A stretch of DNA of 64,000 nt from Streptomyces albus subsp. albus (GCF_000725885.1 NZ_JODR01000012.1:62001-126000); one strand, 5' to 3'. Positions 25,780 to 34,518 are shown, counted from the stretch's first letter. Translations and numbers: made by a program. Notes: generated by a model not told the origin, from the letters alone.

Positions 25780-25995
25780 ATGAGCTCGGTCATAGTGGTC
25801 CACCCGCCCCTGCCCGGCGGCGGCCGGCACGTCACCGCACACGGCGAGCCGCTGGGCACCGCCTACGGTCTGACCGATCTGATCGAATACCTCAGCCGGG
25901 CCGGCCTCGATGTCGCTACTGTCGATCTGTACGACGAATCAGTGATCGAATGGCAGGGCGGCAACCATCTCGTCTGGGGCCGCGAAGCCGACTAG
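25780..25995 (+). CDS. Small conserved hypothetical protein
   Basis: 71 residues from the ATG at 25780 (MSSVIVVHPPLPGGG). Soluble and acidic, with a predicted alpha/beta pattern (TDLIEYLSRAGLDVATVDLYDESVIEWQGG). I do not recognise a named family but believe close copies occur next to similar genes in Streptomyces. GGAAGG abuts the start and AGGAGGGG lies 16 nt upstream; a GTG at 25744 is an alternative. The next gene on the same strand starts 51 bp downstream. Confidence 0.65.
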   Translation: MSSVIVVHPPLPGGGRHVTAHGEPLGTAYGLTDLIEYLSRAGLDVATVDLYDESVIEWQGGNHLVWGREAD

Positions 25996-26046
25996 GAGGA
26001 CCGCCGGGCGCGGGGGACGCGCCGACGCGGCAAGGGGAGGGGCGGC

Positions 26047-26619
26047 ATGCACCGGGAGGGACAGCAGAAGGCGGAGGACACCCGTTTCCCCTGGCTGTGG
26101 CTGCTGCCGGGGTTCCTGGTGGTGCTCGGCCTGGTGGTGTGGGGGATCGTCGTCTACCCCGATCTGCCCGACCGGGTGCCGCAGCACTTCGGCAGCGACG
26201 GAGTGGACCAGTACGCCGACAAGTCGGTGTTCAGCGTCTTCCTCCCCGTCCTCGTCCCGGCCGGGATGCTCGTGGTGATGGCTGGCACCGCGTACGCGAC
26301 GCTGCGGATGACACCCGGCTCCGAGCTGCCGCCCGGACGTTCCGTCTCGCCCTTCGTCAACCGGCCGGCGACCCGGGCGGGAGCGCGGAGGCTCGCCCGG
26401 GCCCAGCTCTTCCTCGCCTTCTGCGTGGGGCTGACGATGGCCGGTGCCTGCACCGCCATGTGGAGCACCGACCCGCAGCACGAGACCGCGACGTCCCAGC
26501 TCCTCGTCCTGGTGCTGGCGCCGATGGCGGTGGGTGTCGGCGCCGTCCTGCTGACGGCTCTCCGGGACCGGGCGGCACCGGCCGCGGGGCGCCGCGGCGG
26601 ACCGCCTACTTCCGGCTGA
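26047..26619 (+). CDS. DUF1648 membrane protein
   Basis: 190 residues with about four transmembrane helices. The first helix and following loop carry the DUF1648 signature (VVYPDLPDRVPQHFGSDGVDQYADKS), found in SdpI-like immunity proteins and other small membrane proteins. Whether this one gives immunity to anything is unknown; no toxin gene is adjacent. ATG at 26047 with GGGAGGGG 5 nt upstream. Its last 14 bp overlap the end of the convergent transporter gene. Confidence 0.8.
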   Translation: MHREGQQKAEDTRFPWLWLLPGFLVVLGLVVWGIVVYPDLPDRVPQHFGSDGVDQYADKSVFSVFLPVLVPAGMLVVMAGTAYATLRMTPGSELPPGRSVSPFVNRPATRAGARRLARAQLFLAFCVGLTMAGACTAMWSTDPQHETATSQLLVLVLAPMAVGVGAVLLTALRDRAAPAAGRRGGPPTSG

Positions 26620-28147
26620 GCGTCTGCAACTGCTGGCTGGTCGAGATCAGGTCCTTGGCCTCCTGCTCGGTGCTCACCATGGGCTGCGAACCGTGCAGCG
26701 GGACGCCGGCGCTCTCCGGCATGAACCGTACGGCGAGCAGACCGATCAGACCGCTGACGATCAGATAGGCGCCCGGCACCAGGTCGTTGCCGGTCGCACT
26801 GACCAGTCCCTCGGTGATCAGCGGCGTCGTACCGCCGAACGCGGCGACGGAGAAGTTGAAGCCGATGCCCATGGCGGCGTAGCGCACGCTCGTGGGGAAG
26901 AGCGCGGGCAGTGTGGCGGCCGAGGGCGCGGCGAACCCGGCCAGCAGCGTGGCCAGGATCAGCACCCCGAGGGCGGGCAGCAGCCAGCCGTCGGCGCGGA
27001 TCAGCAGGAAGGCGGGGACGGCCAGCACGATCTGGCCCACGGCCGCCCAGCGGTAGACGGGACGCCGGCCCACCCGGTCGCTCAGCCGTCCGATGAAGGT
27101 GATCAGGACGACCACCCACACCATGCCGACCAGTACGAGGATGTCGGAGGTCGTGCCGCCCCTGCCCAGCACCTCGGTCTGATAGGTCGGCAGATAGCCG
27201 GTGACCATGTAGTTCGTCACGTTGTACAGCAGCACGAGACCGATGCAGATGAGCAGCGGCTGCCAGTGCCTGCGCAGGATGGTGCGGAACTCGTGCCGGT
27301 TGGTCTCCCGCTCCGCGAGCTTCTGGTCGTGCTCGTCCAACTGCTGCTGGAAGGCGGGGGACTCCTCCAGTTTGAGCCGCATGTACAGACCGATGAGGCC
27401 CAGCGGTCCGGCGATCAGGAACGGGATGCGCCAGCCCCAGGAGAGCATCTGATCGTCGGTCAGCGCCAGGTTGAGCACCGTGACCAGGAGCGAACCGAGC
27501 GCGTACCCGACGAACGTGCCGAAGTCGAGCCAGCTGCCGAGGAAGCCGCGCCGCCGGTCGGGGGAGAACTCCGCGATGAAGGTGGTGGCGCCGCCGTACT
27601 CACCGCCGGTGGAGAAGCCCTGCAGCATACGGGCGACCAGCAGCAGGATGGGCGCGGCGATCCCGATGGTGGCGTAGCTGGGGATGAAACCGATCAGGAA
27701 GGTGCCGAACGCCATCAGGATCATCGTGGCGGCGAGCACCTTCTGCCGGCCCAGTTTGTCACCGAGCGGGCCGAAGAAGAGGCCACCGAGCGGCCGGACG
27801 ACGAAGGCGGCGGCGAAGGTCGCGAACGAGGCGAGCAGCTGGGCGGCGTCGGAGGCTCCGGGGTAGAAGACCTTGCCGATGGTGGCGGCCAGGTAGCTGT
27901 AGACGCCGAAGTCGAACCACTCCATGCAGTTGCCGAGCGCCGAGGCGGACACCGCCCGCTTGAGCATGGGCGCTTCGACGACCTGCACGTCGTCCTTGGT
28001 GAACGGCCTGCCCTTGCGCCGCATCCTGCGCACCAGCTCGTCGCGCACCTGACGGGGCAGCTCGGCGACCGCGTGCGGTACGTGCCGGGCCGCCGCCGCC
28101 TTGCCCCCCGGTTGTCGCTTGGGGCTCTCTGTCACGTCGGCATTCAC
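26606..28147 (-). CDS. proP: ProP-like MFS osmolyte:proton symporter
   Basis: 513 residues, 12 transmembrane helices, metabolite:H+ symporter family. Key blocks: GNCMEWFDFGVYSYLAATIG at the first helix, GPLGDKLGRQKVL (motif A), RMLQGFSTGGEYGGATTF and WGWRIPFLIAGPLGLIGLYMR, all typical of actinomycete ProP. The substrate is probably proline, glycine betaine and perhaps ectoine; this is inferred from family resemblance. A charged N-terminal extension of about 65 residues and a C-terminal helix (STEQEAKDLISTSQQLQTL) may be cytosolic osmosensing parts. GTG start at 28147; a second GTG at 28135 is possible. Confidence 0.8.
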   Translation of the reverse strand: MNADVTESPKRQPGGKAAAARHVPHAVAELPRQVRDELVRRMRRKGRPFTKDDVQVVEAPMLKRAVSASALGNCMEWFDFGVYSYLAATIGKVFYPGASDAAQLLASFATFAAAFVVRPLGGLFFGPLGDKLGRQKVLAATMILMAFGTFLIGFIPSYATIGIAAPILLLVARMLQGFSTGGEYGGATTFIAEFSPDRRRGFLGSWLDFGTFVGYALGSLLVTVLNLALTDDQMLSWGWRIPFLIAGPLGLIGLYMRLKLEESPAFQQQLDEHDQKLAERETNRHEFRTILRRHWQPLLICIGLVLLYNVTNYMVTGYLPTYQTEVLGRGGTTSDILVLVGMVWVVVLITFIGRLSDRVGRRPVYRWAAVGQIVLAVPAFLLIRADGWLLPALGVLILATLLAGFAAPSAATLPALFPTSVRYAAMGIGFNFSVAAFGGTTPLITEGLVSATGNDLVPGAYLIVSGLIGLLAVRFMPESAGVPLHGSQPMVSTEQEAKDLISTSQQLQTLSRK

Positions 28148-28319
28148 ACCCTTTGTTCCGTATGGCCGAAAGGCTGGATCTGCTCGATCGTACGGAAAGG
28201 GCCGAGCGGATCCCGGAACCGGGTTGCCGGACTCGCCGCGTCACACACGTGACAGCCACACAGACGCCGAGTTGACCAGGGGTGACGCAGCCCGAGGACC
28301 CCGGGGGGGGCCGGGCGGC

Positions 28320-29594
28320 TCAGCAGACGCCGTCGCCGGGCTTCGGGTTGGCCAGACCGACCAGCGGACGCAGTCGCAGACCGACCCAGGTGCCGACCAG
28401 CGCGACAGCGCCCCAGATCCAACCGTGCAGGCTACCTGATGCGATACCGGCCAGGTACGCGCCGATGTTGCAGCCGCCCGCCAGCCGGGCCCCGACGCCC
28501 ATCAGGATGCCGCCGAGCACGGCCGCGCCCGCCGTACGCCAGGCCACGCCCTTGTGCAGGGTCCACACCCCGCCGGCAGCAGCGGCGACCGCCGCACCGA
28601 TCATGATGCCGAGGTCCGTGAGGCTGGTCTTGTCGGCCAGCACGGGACCGGACAGCGCCTGGGCCTGCCCCGGCTGCCGCCAGTACGCCCAGTGCTCGGG
28701 CGAGCCGCCGAGTACGCCCACCAGCTTCGAGCCCCACAGTGCGAACGCGCTGGTCACACCCCATGCGCCGCCCGAGACCAGCAGCACGGCCGCGCCCAGC
28801 ACCGCGAGCACCAACGCGCCGGCGGCCAGCGGCCACGAACCGCGCACGATCCGCGCCAACGCGCCTCGTGCGGACGGGGGCACACCGATGGGCGGCGGGT
28901 TGCGCCGCGCCTGCACCCGGCGCGAGACCAGCACGACGAGCGCCAGCAGCACCAGCGTCACCGCGAGCGAGCCGGCCCAGCCCAGGTGGTCGGAGAAGAG
29001 CACCGGGTCGACGGCGGGCAGATCGCTCCACAGGCCGTACTGCCAGGCGGCGAGGGTGGACCCGACGACGAAGCCGCCCAGGGTCAGCACGATGGTGCTC
29101 TGCCCCGAGCCGACGGCGAACAGCGTCCCGGAGGCGCAGGCCCCGCCCAGCTGCATACCGACGGCGAAGAGGAAGGCGCCCACCAGCAGGGCGACACCGA
29201 TCGGCCCGGCACTCGGTGCGGGCGCCGCCCCGAACAACCCGGTCCCGGTGCCGATGACCAGGGCGAAGAGGGTGGCGGTCGTACCGAGCAGCAGGGCATG
29301 CGCGCGCAGCCCGGTGCCGTTGCCGACGGCGATCAGCTGCCGCCAGGCCGAGGTGAAGCCGAAGCGCGAGTGGAAGAGCCCGACGCCCAGGGCGATGCCG
29401 AGCAGCAGCAGAATGCCCGGCTTGGTGCCGTGCGCCGACCAGACGTAGCCGGTCAGCGCCAGCCCGATCACCAGGGAGACGACGAGCGGCACCCGGCGTA
29501 CGGCGGGTGCGGCGGGCGCCTCGGGAGCGGGCAGCCGGGTGGGAGCGGGGGCCAGCAGCGTGCTGGTACGTGCGGGAGAGGGAGCGGTCGTCAC
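28320..29594 (-). CDS. YeeE/YedE (TsuA-type) sulfur-compound transporter
   Basis: 424 residues, about ten transmembrane helices, built from two homologous halves. The conserved Cys sites are present: Cys153 in QLGGACASGTL and Cys375 in LAGGCNIGAYL. In this family these relay thiosulfate through the membrane. A final Cys424 ends the protein. GTG start at 29594 with GGAG 5 nt upstream. The same frame stays open far upstream, and an alternative ATG at 29678 would put a palindrome inside the gene. Upstream lie a 39-codon frame and two identical palindromes, which suggests dedicated control. No partner TusA-like gene is adjacent. Confidence 0.85.
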   Translation of the reverse strand: MTTAPSPARTSTLLAPAPTRLPAPEAPAAPAVRRVPLVVSLVIGLALTGYVWSAHGTKPGILLLLGIALGVGLFHSRFGFTSAWRQLIAVGNGTGLRAHALLLGTTATLFALVIGTGTGLFGAAPAPSAGPIGVALLVGAFLFAVGMQLGGACASGTLFAVGSGQSTIVLTLGGFVVGSTLAAWQYGLWSDLPAVDPVLFSDHLGWAGSLAVTLVLLALVVLVSRRVQARRNPPPIGVPPSARGALARIVRGSWPLAAGALVLAVLGAAVLLVSGGAWGVTSAFALWGSKLVGVLGGSPEHWAYWRQPGQAQALSGPVLADKTSLTDLGIMIGAAVAAAAGGVWTLHKGVAWRTAGAAVLGGILMGVGARLAGGCNIGAYLAGIASGSLHGWIWGAVALVGTWVGLRLRPLVGLANPKPGDGVC

Positions 29595-29654
29595 TGGGTC
29601 TCCGTGCGAGCGGGAGGCGGGCGGGACGGACAGCGGTGACGGCACCGAGAGACC

Positions 29655-29671
29655 GTCTCGCTCAGCGAGAC
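29655..29671. promoter_or_regulatory. 17-bp palindrome, proximal copy
   Basis: GTCTCGC-TCA-GCGAGAC; the stem extends to 10 bp if outer bases are counted. It lies 61 bp upstream of the transporter GTG. The same palindrome with a different centre occurs 199 bp further upstream. It could act as a DNA operator or as an RNA hairpin. Confidence 0.65.
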
Positions 29672-29713
29672 GGGTCATGGACGCACAGAGGCGTGCCGAC
29701 CTGCGGGGCGCCG

Positions 29714-29833
29714 TCAGTGGTGGGGACGGCGACAGAGCGCGTCGTCCACGCTCCACGCGGTGGCCGCGAAGAGCGTGAGTTCGAGCGCCAGCAGGCACGC
29801 GGGTCCGGACATGCGGGCAACGGTAATCGACAT
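29714..29833 (-). CDS. Possible 39-residue leader or small membrane peptide
   Basis: ATG at 29833, starting MSITVARMSGPACLLALELT and ending DDALCRRPHH. It has a hydrophobic middle (LLALELTLFAATAW), Cys13 and Cys34, and ends in two His. It lies between two copies of a 17-bp palindrome and ends 119 bp before the YeeE-type transporter, on the same strand. It could be a translated leader or a small membrane peptide. There is no good ribosome site, and it does not match the common Streptomyces sulfur-gene leader peptide that I remember, so coding status is uncertain. Confidence 0.35.
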   Translation of the reverse strand: MSITVARMSGPACLLALELTLFAATAWSVDDALCRRPHH

Positions 29834-29853
29834 GGCCGATTCCGCACCCCCTC

Positions 29854-29870
29854 GTCTCGCGCTGCGAGAC
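29854..29870. promoter_or_regulatory. 17-bp palindrome, distal copy
   Basis: GTCTCGC-GCT-GCGAGAC, within a 10-bp-arm inverted repeat at 29851-29873. It sits 18 bp upstream of the 39-codon frame. Its arms are identical to those of the proximal copy, and a further half-site GTGAGAC begins near 29876. Confidence 0.65.
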
Positions 29871-29879
29871 GAGATGTGA

Positions 29880-30543
29880 GACAGAACGGACGACGAAGGG
29901 CCGCCCCCTCTTCCGGCAGGGCGGCCGACGCTCCCCCGCCGTACCGGCCCACACCGACGACGGCCCGCCCCGGCACCGCCGACAGCACGACAGCCCGGCA
30001 CGGCGCGGACTTCCCCCGGCCGTTCCGGCCAGCGCGACGAAACCGGCGCGGCCGTACCGGCACCACGACGACACCAGCCCGGCGGCCCCCACCCAGCCCC
30101 ACCGGCAGCGCGGCGGTTCCGGCACGGCCGCACCGGCGGCACGACGCCCCCAGCCCGGCAGCCTGCATACGGCCGCGTCGGCAGCGCGGCGGCATCGGCA
30201 GCAAGACGGCCCACCCGGCCGTGCCGTCGCCGGCGCGGCGGATCCACACCGCGCCGACAACGAGACAGCCCCGGCGCGACGGACACACCGCGCCGACAAC
30301 GAGACGGCCCCAGCCCGGTGGCCCCGCCGCGCCGGGGCCGTGGTCGTCACCGGGCAGGCCCTCCCACCCGCGCGCCGGGTCGCGGGCGATACGGACCGGT
30401 GCACCCGGCGCGCCGGGAGACGTGCCCCGCCACAGCGGGAAAACCGCACCCGGCCCACCCGGAGACGCACCCCGCCACAGCGGGAAACCAGCACCCGGTT
30501 CAACGCGAAGCCGCCCCGGTTCAACGCATAGCCACGCTCCGAT
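29880..30543. repeat. GC-rich repeat tract, no credible gene
   Basis: About 660 bp of degenerate repeats of CGGCACGAC / CCCGGC type. There are clearer direct repeats at about 30246-30320 (ACCGCGCCGACAACGAGAC twice) and 30425-30500 (CGCCACAGCGGGAAA twice, 43 bp apart), and CCGGTTCAACGC twice near 30500-30530. Several frames stay open on both strands, but the translations are Arg/Ala/Pro/Cys-rich with no family likeness. It lies downstream of the acidic protein gene and upstream of the transporter promoter. Confidence 0.7.
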
Positions 30544-32172
30544 TCAGCGGGAGCGGGCCTTGAAGGCTGCCTTGCGGGCCGTCTTGGCGACGTGCTTGTC
30601 CGGGTGCACCCGTCCCATCGTCTCCAGCACATCGGCGGTCGCCGGGTGGTCCACCCGCCACGCCTTGTCGAAGAACCCGGTGTGCTGGTCGACCAGGTCC
30701 CGCACCAGCTCGCGCAGTTCCTCGGGCTCGCCGGTGGTGGCGACCTGGGCGGCGATGGTGTCGATGGTCAGCCAGAAGACCATCTCCTCGTCCGGCTGCG
30801 GCACCTCTCCCGTGGCGTGCTCGGCGAGCCAGACGCGGGCCAGTCCGCCCAGTTGCCGGTCGTCCAGCACCTCGCGCAGTGCGGGTTCGGCCTCGTGCCC
30901 CGCCAGGGAGAGGGCCTGCTGGCAGGCGAGCCGGCGTACCGGTGCTCCCTCGTCGGTGCCGCGTGCCGCCGCCAGCAGTTCGCGGGCGGCGCCCAGGGTG
31001 CCCACCGGGGCGGGGGCTTCGTCCGCATCCCGTTCGGCACCGTCCGCATCCTGGGACGCGTCGGCCTCCGTCCCGGTGCGCGCGGCGAACCACAGCTCGA
31101 TCTCGCGCCGCGCGTTCTCCTCGGTGTAGACGGGGAGGGCCGCCAGCAGCCGGTCGGCCCCGGCGTGGGCGAGGTCGCCGACGGCGGGGACGTCGAGGCC
31201 CGCCTCCCGCATCCGCTCCCGTACGCCGTACAGCCCCAGTGGGGTGAGCCGCACCATGCCGTAGCGGGAGACGTCCTCCTCCCCCAGTTCGCCGAACTCG
31301 GGGACCTCCTCGCCCTCGCCCGCCTCCTGGGTGAGGGCCTCGTCCACCGGCCGGTACTCCACCAGCCCGGTCGGCGCCAGCATGCGGAACTGTTCGTCCA
31401 GCCGCATCATCGCCGAGGAGACCTCTTCCAGCACCTCGTCGGTGGGCTCGTCCATCCCCTCGGGGACGATCATGGAGGCGGCCAGCACGGGCAGCGGCAC
31501 CATCGCGCCGGCGCCGACGGCCGGGTCGGTGGCCGTGAGCAGGTAGAGGTTGCCCAGGGCGCCGTCGAGTGCCTCGCTCTCCTCGTCCATGTCCCAGTCG
31601 AGTGCGTCCGGGTCGATGGCGTCCGGGTCGATCTCGCCGTCCTCGCCGATCGCGCCCTCGACGCCGCCGAGCAGCTCTTCGAAGCTGGGCGTGGCGGCGT
31701 CGGCCAGGACCGTCTCCAGGCCGCTGCGCCACAGGTCGAGGATCTCGGCGGGGGCGGGCACGGCCGCGTCGGGGGCACCGGTCAGTCCGCCGAGGTCGGC
31801 GTCGGGCGTCGCCAGTCCGAAGACCTCGTCCCCGCCCGGTTCGCCCGTCCCCGGTTCGCCGCCGCCGGCCTCGGACATCTCCTCCTCCACCAGCAGCAGA
31901 CCGGTGTCCACGGCGAAGTCCCAGGCGTCCGCGGCGAGCGCCGGGGCGTCCTCGTCACCGGTCAGTCCCAGATGTGCGGCGGCGTCCTTGAGCTGCTCGG
32001 ACAGCAGTTCGCCGCCCGCCCCGACCGGGACCCCGTCCGCCGCGGCCTGCCGCGCCCAGCGGGTGAGTTCGACGGCGCGGGCGAGCAGCGGTGCGGCCAG
32101 CGCGTCCCGTGCCAGTTCGGCATCGGAGGGCAGCCGTACGGGCGGCAGGGTGGGACGGTCGTCACCGGTCAT
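30544..32172 (-). CDS. Large acidic protein of unknown function
   Basis: 542 residues, strongly acidic (runs such as GEDGEIDPDAIDPDALDWDMDEE), no signal peptide or membrane segment. The N-terminal half looks helical (LARAVELTRWARQAAADG), the centre is Asp/Glu-rich, and the C-terminal third has helical-repeat character (ARELLAAARGTDEGAPVRRLACQQALSLAG) ending in a basic tail KHVAKTARKAAFKARSR. I do not recognise a domain; similar proteins are, I believe, widespread as hypotheticals in Streptomyces. Start: AGGAG touches the ATG at 32184 but is 12 nt from the ATG at 32172 (MTGDDRPTL), so I chose the latter. Confidence 0.75.
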   Translation of the reverse strand: MTGDDRPTLPPVRLPSDAELARDALAAPLLARAVELTRWARQAAADGVPVGAGGELLSEQLKDAAAHLGLTGDEDAPALAADAWDFAVDTGLLLVEEEMSEAGGGEPGTGEPGGDEVFGLATPDADLGGLTGAPDAAVPAPAEILDLWRSGLETVLADAATPSFEELLGGVEGAIGEDGEIDPDAIDPDALDWDMDEESEALDGALGNLYLLTATDPAVGAGAMVPLPVLAASMIVPEGMDEPTDEVLEEVSSAMMRLDEQFRMLAPTGLVEYRPVDEALTQEAGEGEEVPEFGELGEEDVSRYGMVRLTPLGLYGVRERMREAGLDVPAVGDLAHAGADRLLAALPVYTEENARREIELWFAARTGTEADASQDADGAERDADEAPAPVGTLGAARELLAAARGTDEGAPVRRLACQQALSLAGHEAEPALREVLDDRQLGGLARVWLAEHATGEVPQPDEEMVFWLTIDTIAAQVATTGEPEELRELVRDLVDQHTGFFDKAWRVDHPATADVLETMGRVHPDKHVAKTARKAAFKARSR

Positions 32173-32184
32173 GTGCGGGTTCAT

Positions 32185-32538
32185 CTCCTAGGGGTCCTAC
32201 GGCGGAGCCGGACGGTGCGGGGACCAGCGTAGACGGCTTGTGTCCACCGCCGCCCGAATCGTGCACGGTCACTGTGACGTCCCGGCGGCCCGGACCGTCA
32301 GCCTTCTGTCACGACCTTGACAACTGCTGTTCGCCCGCCATGCTTTACGCGCGTTGACACTGCCCGCGTCCGGCCGCATCCGTGCCCGGACGCATGTCCC
32401 CGAGCCGCTGACGTCCCGCGCCCATCCCGTGCCTCACCGACCCCGCTCCGCCGGTCCCGTCCGCTCCTTCCGCACCCCTTCACACCCGCTCGCTTCCGCC
32501 CGTGTCCGCTCACATCCGCCAGCACCCCGGAGGAACCC
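32185..32538. other. Divergent intergenic region ahead of the secreted nuclease gene
   Basis: No gene seen. Two TTGACA hexamers (near 32311 and 32355) could be -35 boxes, but neither has a convincing -10 box 16-18 bp downstream. 32430-32530 is a pyrimidine-rich stretch on the plus strand. I looked for PHO boxes (GTTCACC repeats) and found only weak matches. Confidence 0.5.
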
Positions 32539-34470
32539 GTGCCGTCCCGCACCGCACCCTCTTCCCCACCGCCGTCGGCGGCGTCCGTCCCGTCCCCGTC
32601 CGGTCCCGGCCGCCGCGCCGCCCGGCTGCGGATGGCCGCGGCACTGACCGCCGCCGCCGTATGCGCCACGCTGCCGGCCCTGTCCGCCTCGGCGGCCACC
32701 GCCCCGGCACCGGCCGCCGCCGCGGCGCACCCGCGCATCCACGACATCCAGGGCACCACCCGGATCTCCCCCCTCGCGGGGCAGCACGTGAGCGAGGTGC
32801 CCGGCGTCGTCACCGGGGTGCGGGACTTCGGCTCGTCCCGCGGGTTCTGGCTCCAGGACCCCCGTCCGGACCGTGATCCGGCCACCAGTGAGGGGATCTT
32901 CGTCTTCACCGGCCGGGAGAGCCCCGGCGTGGCGATCGGCGACGCCCTGCGGGTCTCCGGCCAGGTCAGCGAGTACTACCCGGGCGGCGAGCAGGCAGGC
33001 GGCCAGTCGCTCACGGAGCTCACCCGGGCCGACTGGCGGACCGTCGGGACGGGCCGCCCCCTCCCGCGTGCCTTCCGGCTCACCCCGCGTTCCGTGCCGA
33101 AGCCCTACGCGCCCCGGGCCGGTGGCGGCAGCATCGAGGATCTCGCGCTGCGGCCCGGCCGGTACGCGCTGGACCGGTACGAATCACTGGAGGGCATGCG
33201 GGTCGCCGTCCGCGATGTCCGCGTCACCGGGCCCACCAGCCGCTACCACGACCTGTGGGTCACCACCGACCGGCACCAGAACCCGACCCCGCGCGGCGGC
33301 ACCCTGTACGGCTCGTACGACGACCAGAACGGCGCCCGGGTGAAGGTCTCCTCGCTGCTGCCGCTGGACGCCCGCCCCTTCCCCCGGGCGAACGTGGGCG
33401 ATGAGCTGCGCGGCACCACCGAAGGCCCGCTCGACTACGAGCAGTTCGGCGGCTACACGCTGCGCGCCACCACCCTGGGCACGCACCGCGACAACCAGCT
33501 GGAGCGCGAGCGCACCCGCAAGCAGCGCGCGGACGAACTGGCGGTGGCCACCTACAACGTGGAGAACCTCTCCCCCGCCTCCGAGCCCGCGAAGTTCCGG
33601 CGGCTCGCGGAGGGCCTGGTCACCCATCTGTCCTCGCCGGACATCGTGACCGTGGAGGAGGTGCAGGACGACACCGGGCCGCAGGACGACGGCACGGTCG
33701 GGGCGGAGGAGACCATGACCCTGCTCACCGAAGCTGTCGAGAAGGCGGGCGGCCCCTCCTACGCGTGGCGCCAGATCGACCCGGTCGACAAGGCGGACGG
33801 CGGCCAGCCCGGCGGCAACATCCGGGTCGCGCTCCTCTACAACCCGAAGCGGGTCTCGTTCGTGGACCGGCCCGGCGGGGACGCGACGACACCGGTGAAG
33901 GTCGTCGAGGAGAACGGCAGGCCCGCACTGTCGGCCTCGCCCGGCCGGATCGCCCCGCAGGACGAGGCGTGGCGGGCCAGCCGCAAGCCCCTGGCGGGCG
34001 AGTTCCGCTTCCGCGGCCGTACGGTCTTCGTGATCGCCAACCACTTCAGCTCGAAGGGCGGTGGCGACCTGGACGGGGATCAGCCGCTGGAGGGCCGCTT
34101 CCAGCCGCCCGCCCGGCACTCGGAGCCGCAGCGCATCGAGCAGGGCAAGCTGCTGAACGCCTTCGTCCGGGACATCCGGGCACTGGACCCGGACGCCCTC
34201 GTCGTCGCGGGCGGCGATTTCAACGACTTCTCCTTCTCGCCCACGCTGGACGCGCTGCGTTCCGGGAAGGCGCTGACCAGCCCGCTGGAGCGGCTGCCCG
34301 CGAACGAGCGGTACGGCTACGTCTTCAACGGCAACTCGCAGACGCTGGACCATCTGCTGACCAGCCCGGGCGCGGGCCGTCCCGAGTACGACATCGTCCA
34401 CATCAACGCCGAGTTCGCCGACCAGACCAGCGACCACGACCCGTCGGTCGTACGGATCCGCCGACGCTGA
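32539..34470 (+). CDS. Secreted endonuclease/exonuclease/phosphatase-fold protein
   Basis: 643 residues. Signal peptide at about 1-58: basic GRRAARLRM followed by a hydrophobic stretch and SASAATA. An OB-like region follows (about 75-330: HDIQGTTRISPLAGQHVSEVPGV). The C-terminal DNase I-like domain (about 340-640) has the expected catalytic motifs: YNVENLS, VTVEEVQDD, VIANHFSSKG, GDFNDF and TSDHDPSVV. The layout matches extracellular nucleases of the ExeM/NucH type, so it probably degrades extracellular DNA; phosphodiester hydrolysis of other substrates is possible. GTG start at 32539 with GGAGG 5 nt upstream. The frame extending to 32317 was rejected. Confidence 0.88.
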   Translation: MPSRTAPSSPPPSAASVPSPSGPGRRAARLRMAAALTAAAVCATLPALSASAATAPAPAAAAAHPRIHDIQGTTRISPLAGQHVSEVPGVVTGVRDFGSSRGFWLQDPRPDRDPATSEGIFVFTGRESPGVAIGDALRVSGQVSEYYPGGEQAGGQSLTELTRADWRTVGTGRPLPRAFRLTPRSVPKPYAPRAGGGSIEDLALRPGRYALDRYESLEGMRVAVRDVRVTGPTSRYHDLWVTTDRHQNPTPRGGTLYGSYDDQNGARVKVSSLLPLDARPFPRANVGDELRGTTEGPLDYEQFGGYTLRATTLGTHRDNQLERERTRKQRADELAVATYNVENLSPASEPAKFRRLAEGLVTHLSSPDIVTVEEVQDDTGPQDDGTVGAEETMTLLTEAVEKAGGPSYAWRQIDPVDKADGGQPGGNIRVALLYNPKRVSFVDRPGGDATTPVKVVEENGRPALSASPGRIAPQDEAWRASRKPLAGEFRFRGRTVFVIANHFSSKGGGDLDGDQPLEGRFQPPARHSEPQRIEQGKLLNAFVRDIRALDPDALVVAGGDFNDFSFSPTLDALRSGKALTSPLERLPANERYGYVFNGNSQTLDHLLTSPGAGRPEYDIVHINAEFADQTSDHDPSVVRIRRR

Positions 34471-34518
34471 GCAGGCCGGCCCGCGCCGCCGCCGGCCGGG
34501 GCGGCGCGGGCGCGGCGC

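Noticed and set aside
29595..29880. SAM or other known riboswitch ahead of the sulfur transporter
   Set aside because: I see hairpins but none of the conserved core of a riboswitch class I know. A covariance-model search would be needed to exclude it fully.
28320..30632. A 770-codon version of the YeeE-type transporter
   Set aside because: The extra 345 codons cover the palindromes, the small frame and the repeat tract, with no domain. A GTG with a good ribosome site at 29594 gives the normal family length.
29507..31129. A 540-codon plus-strand frame across the repeat tract and the acidic protein gene
   Set aside because: The translation is Arg/Pro/Ser-rich low-complexity sequence, and its second half is antisense to a better gene.
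32233..32538. PHO boxes ahead of the secreted nuclease/phosphatase
   Set aside because: Only partial matches to GTTCACC repeats and no correctly spaced pair.
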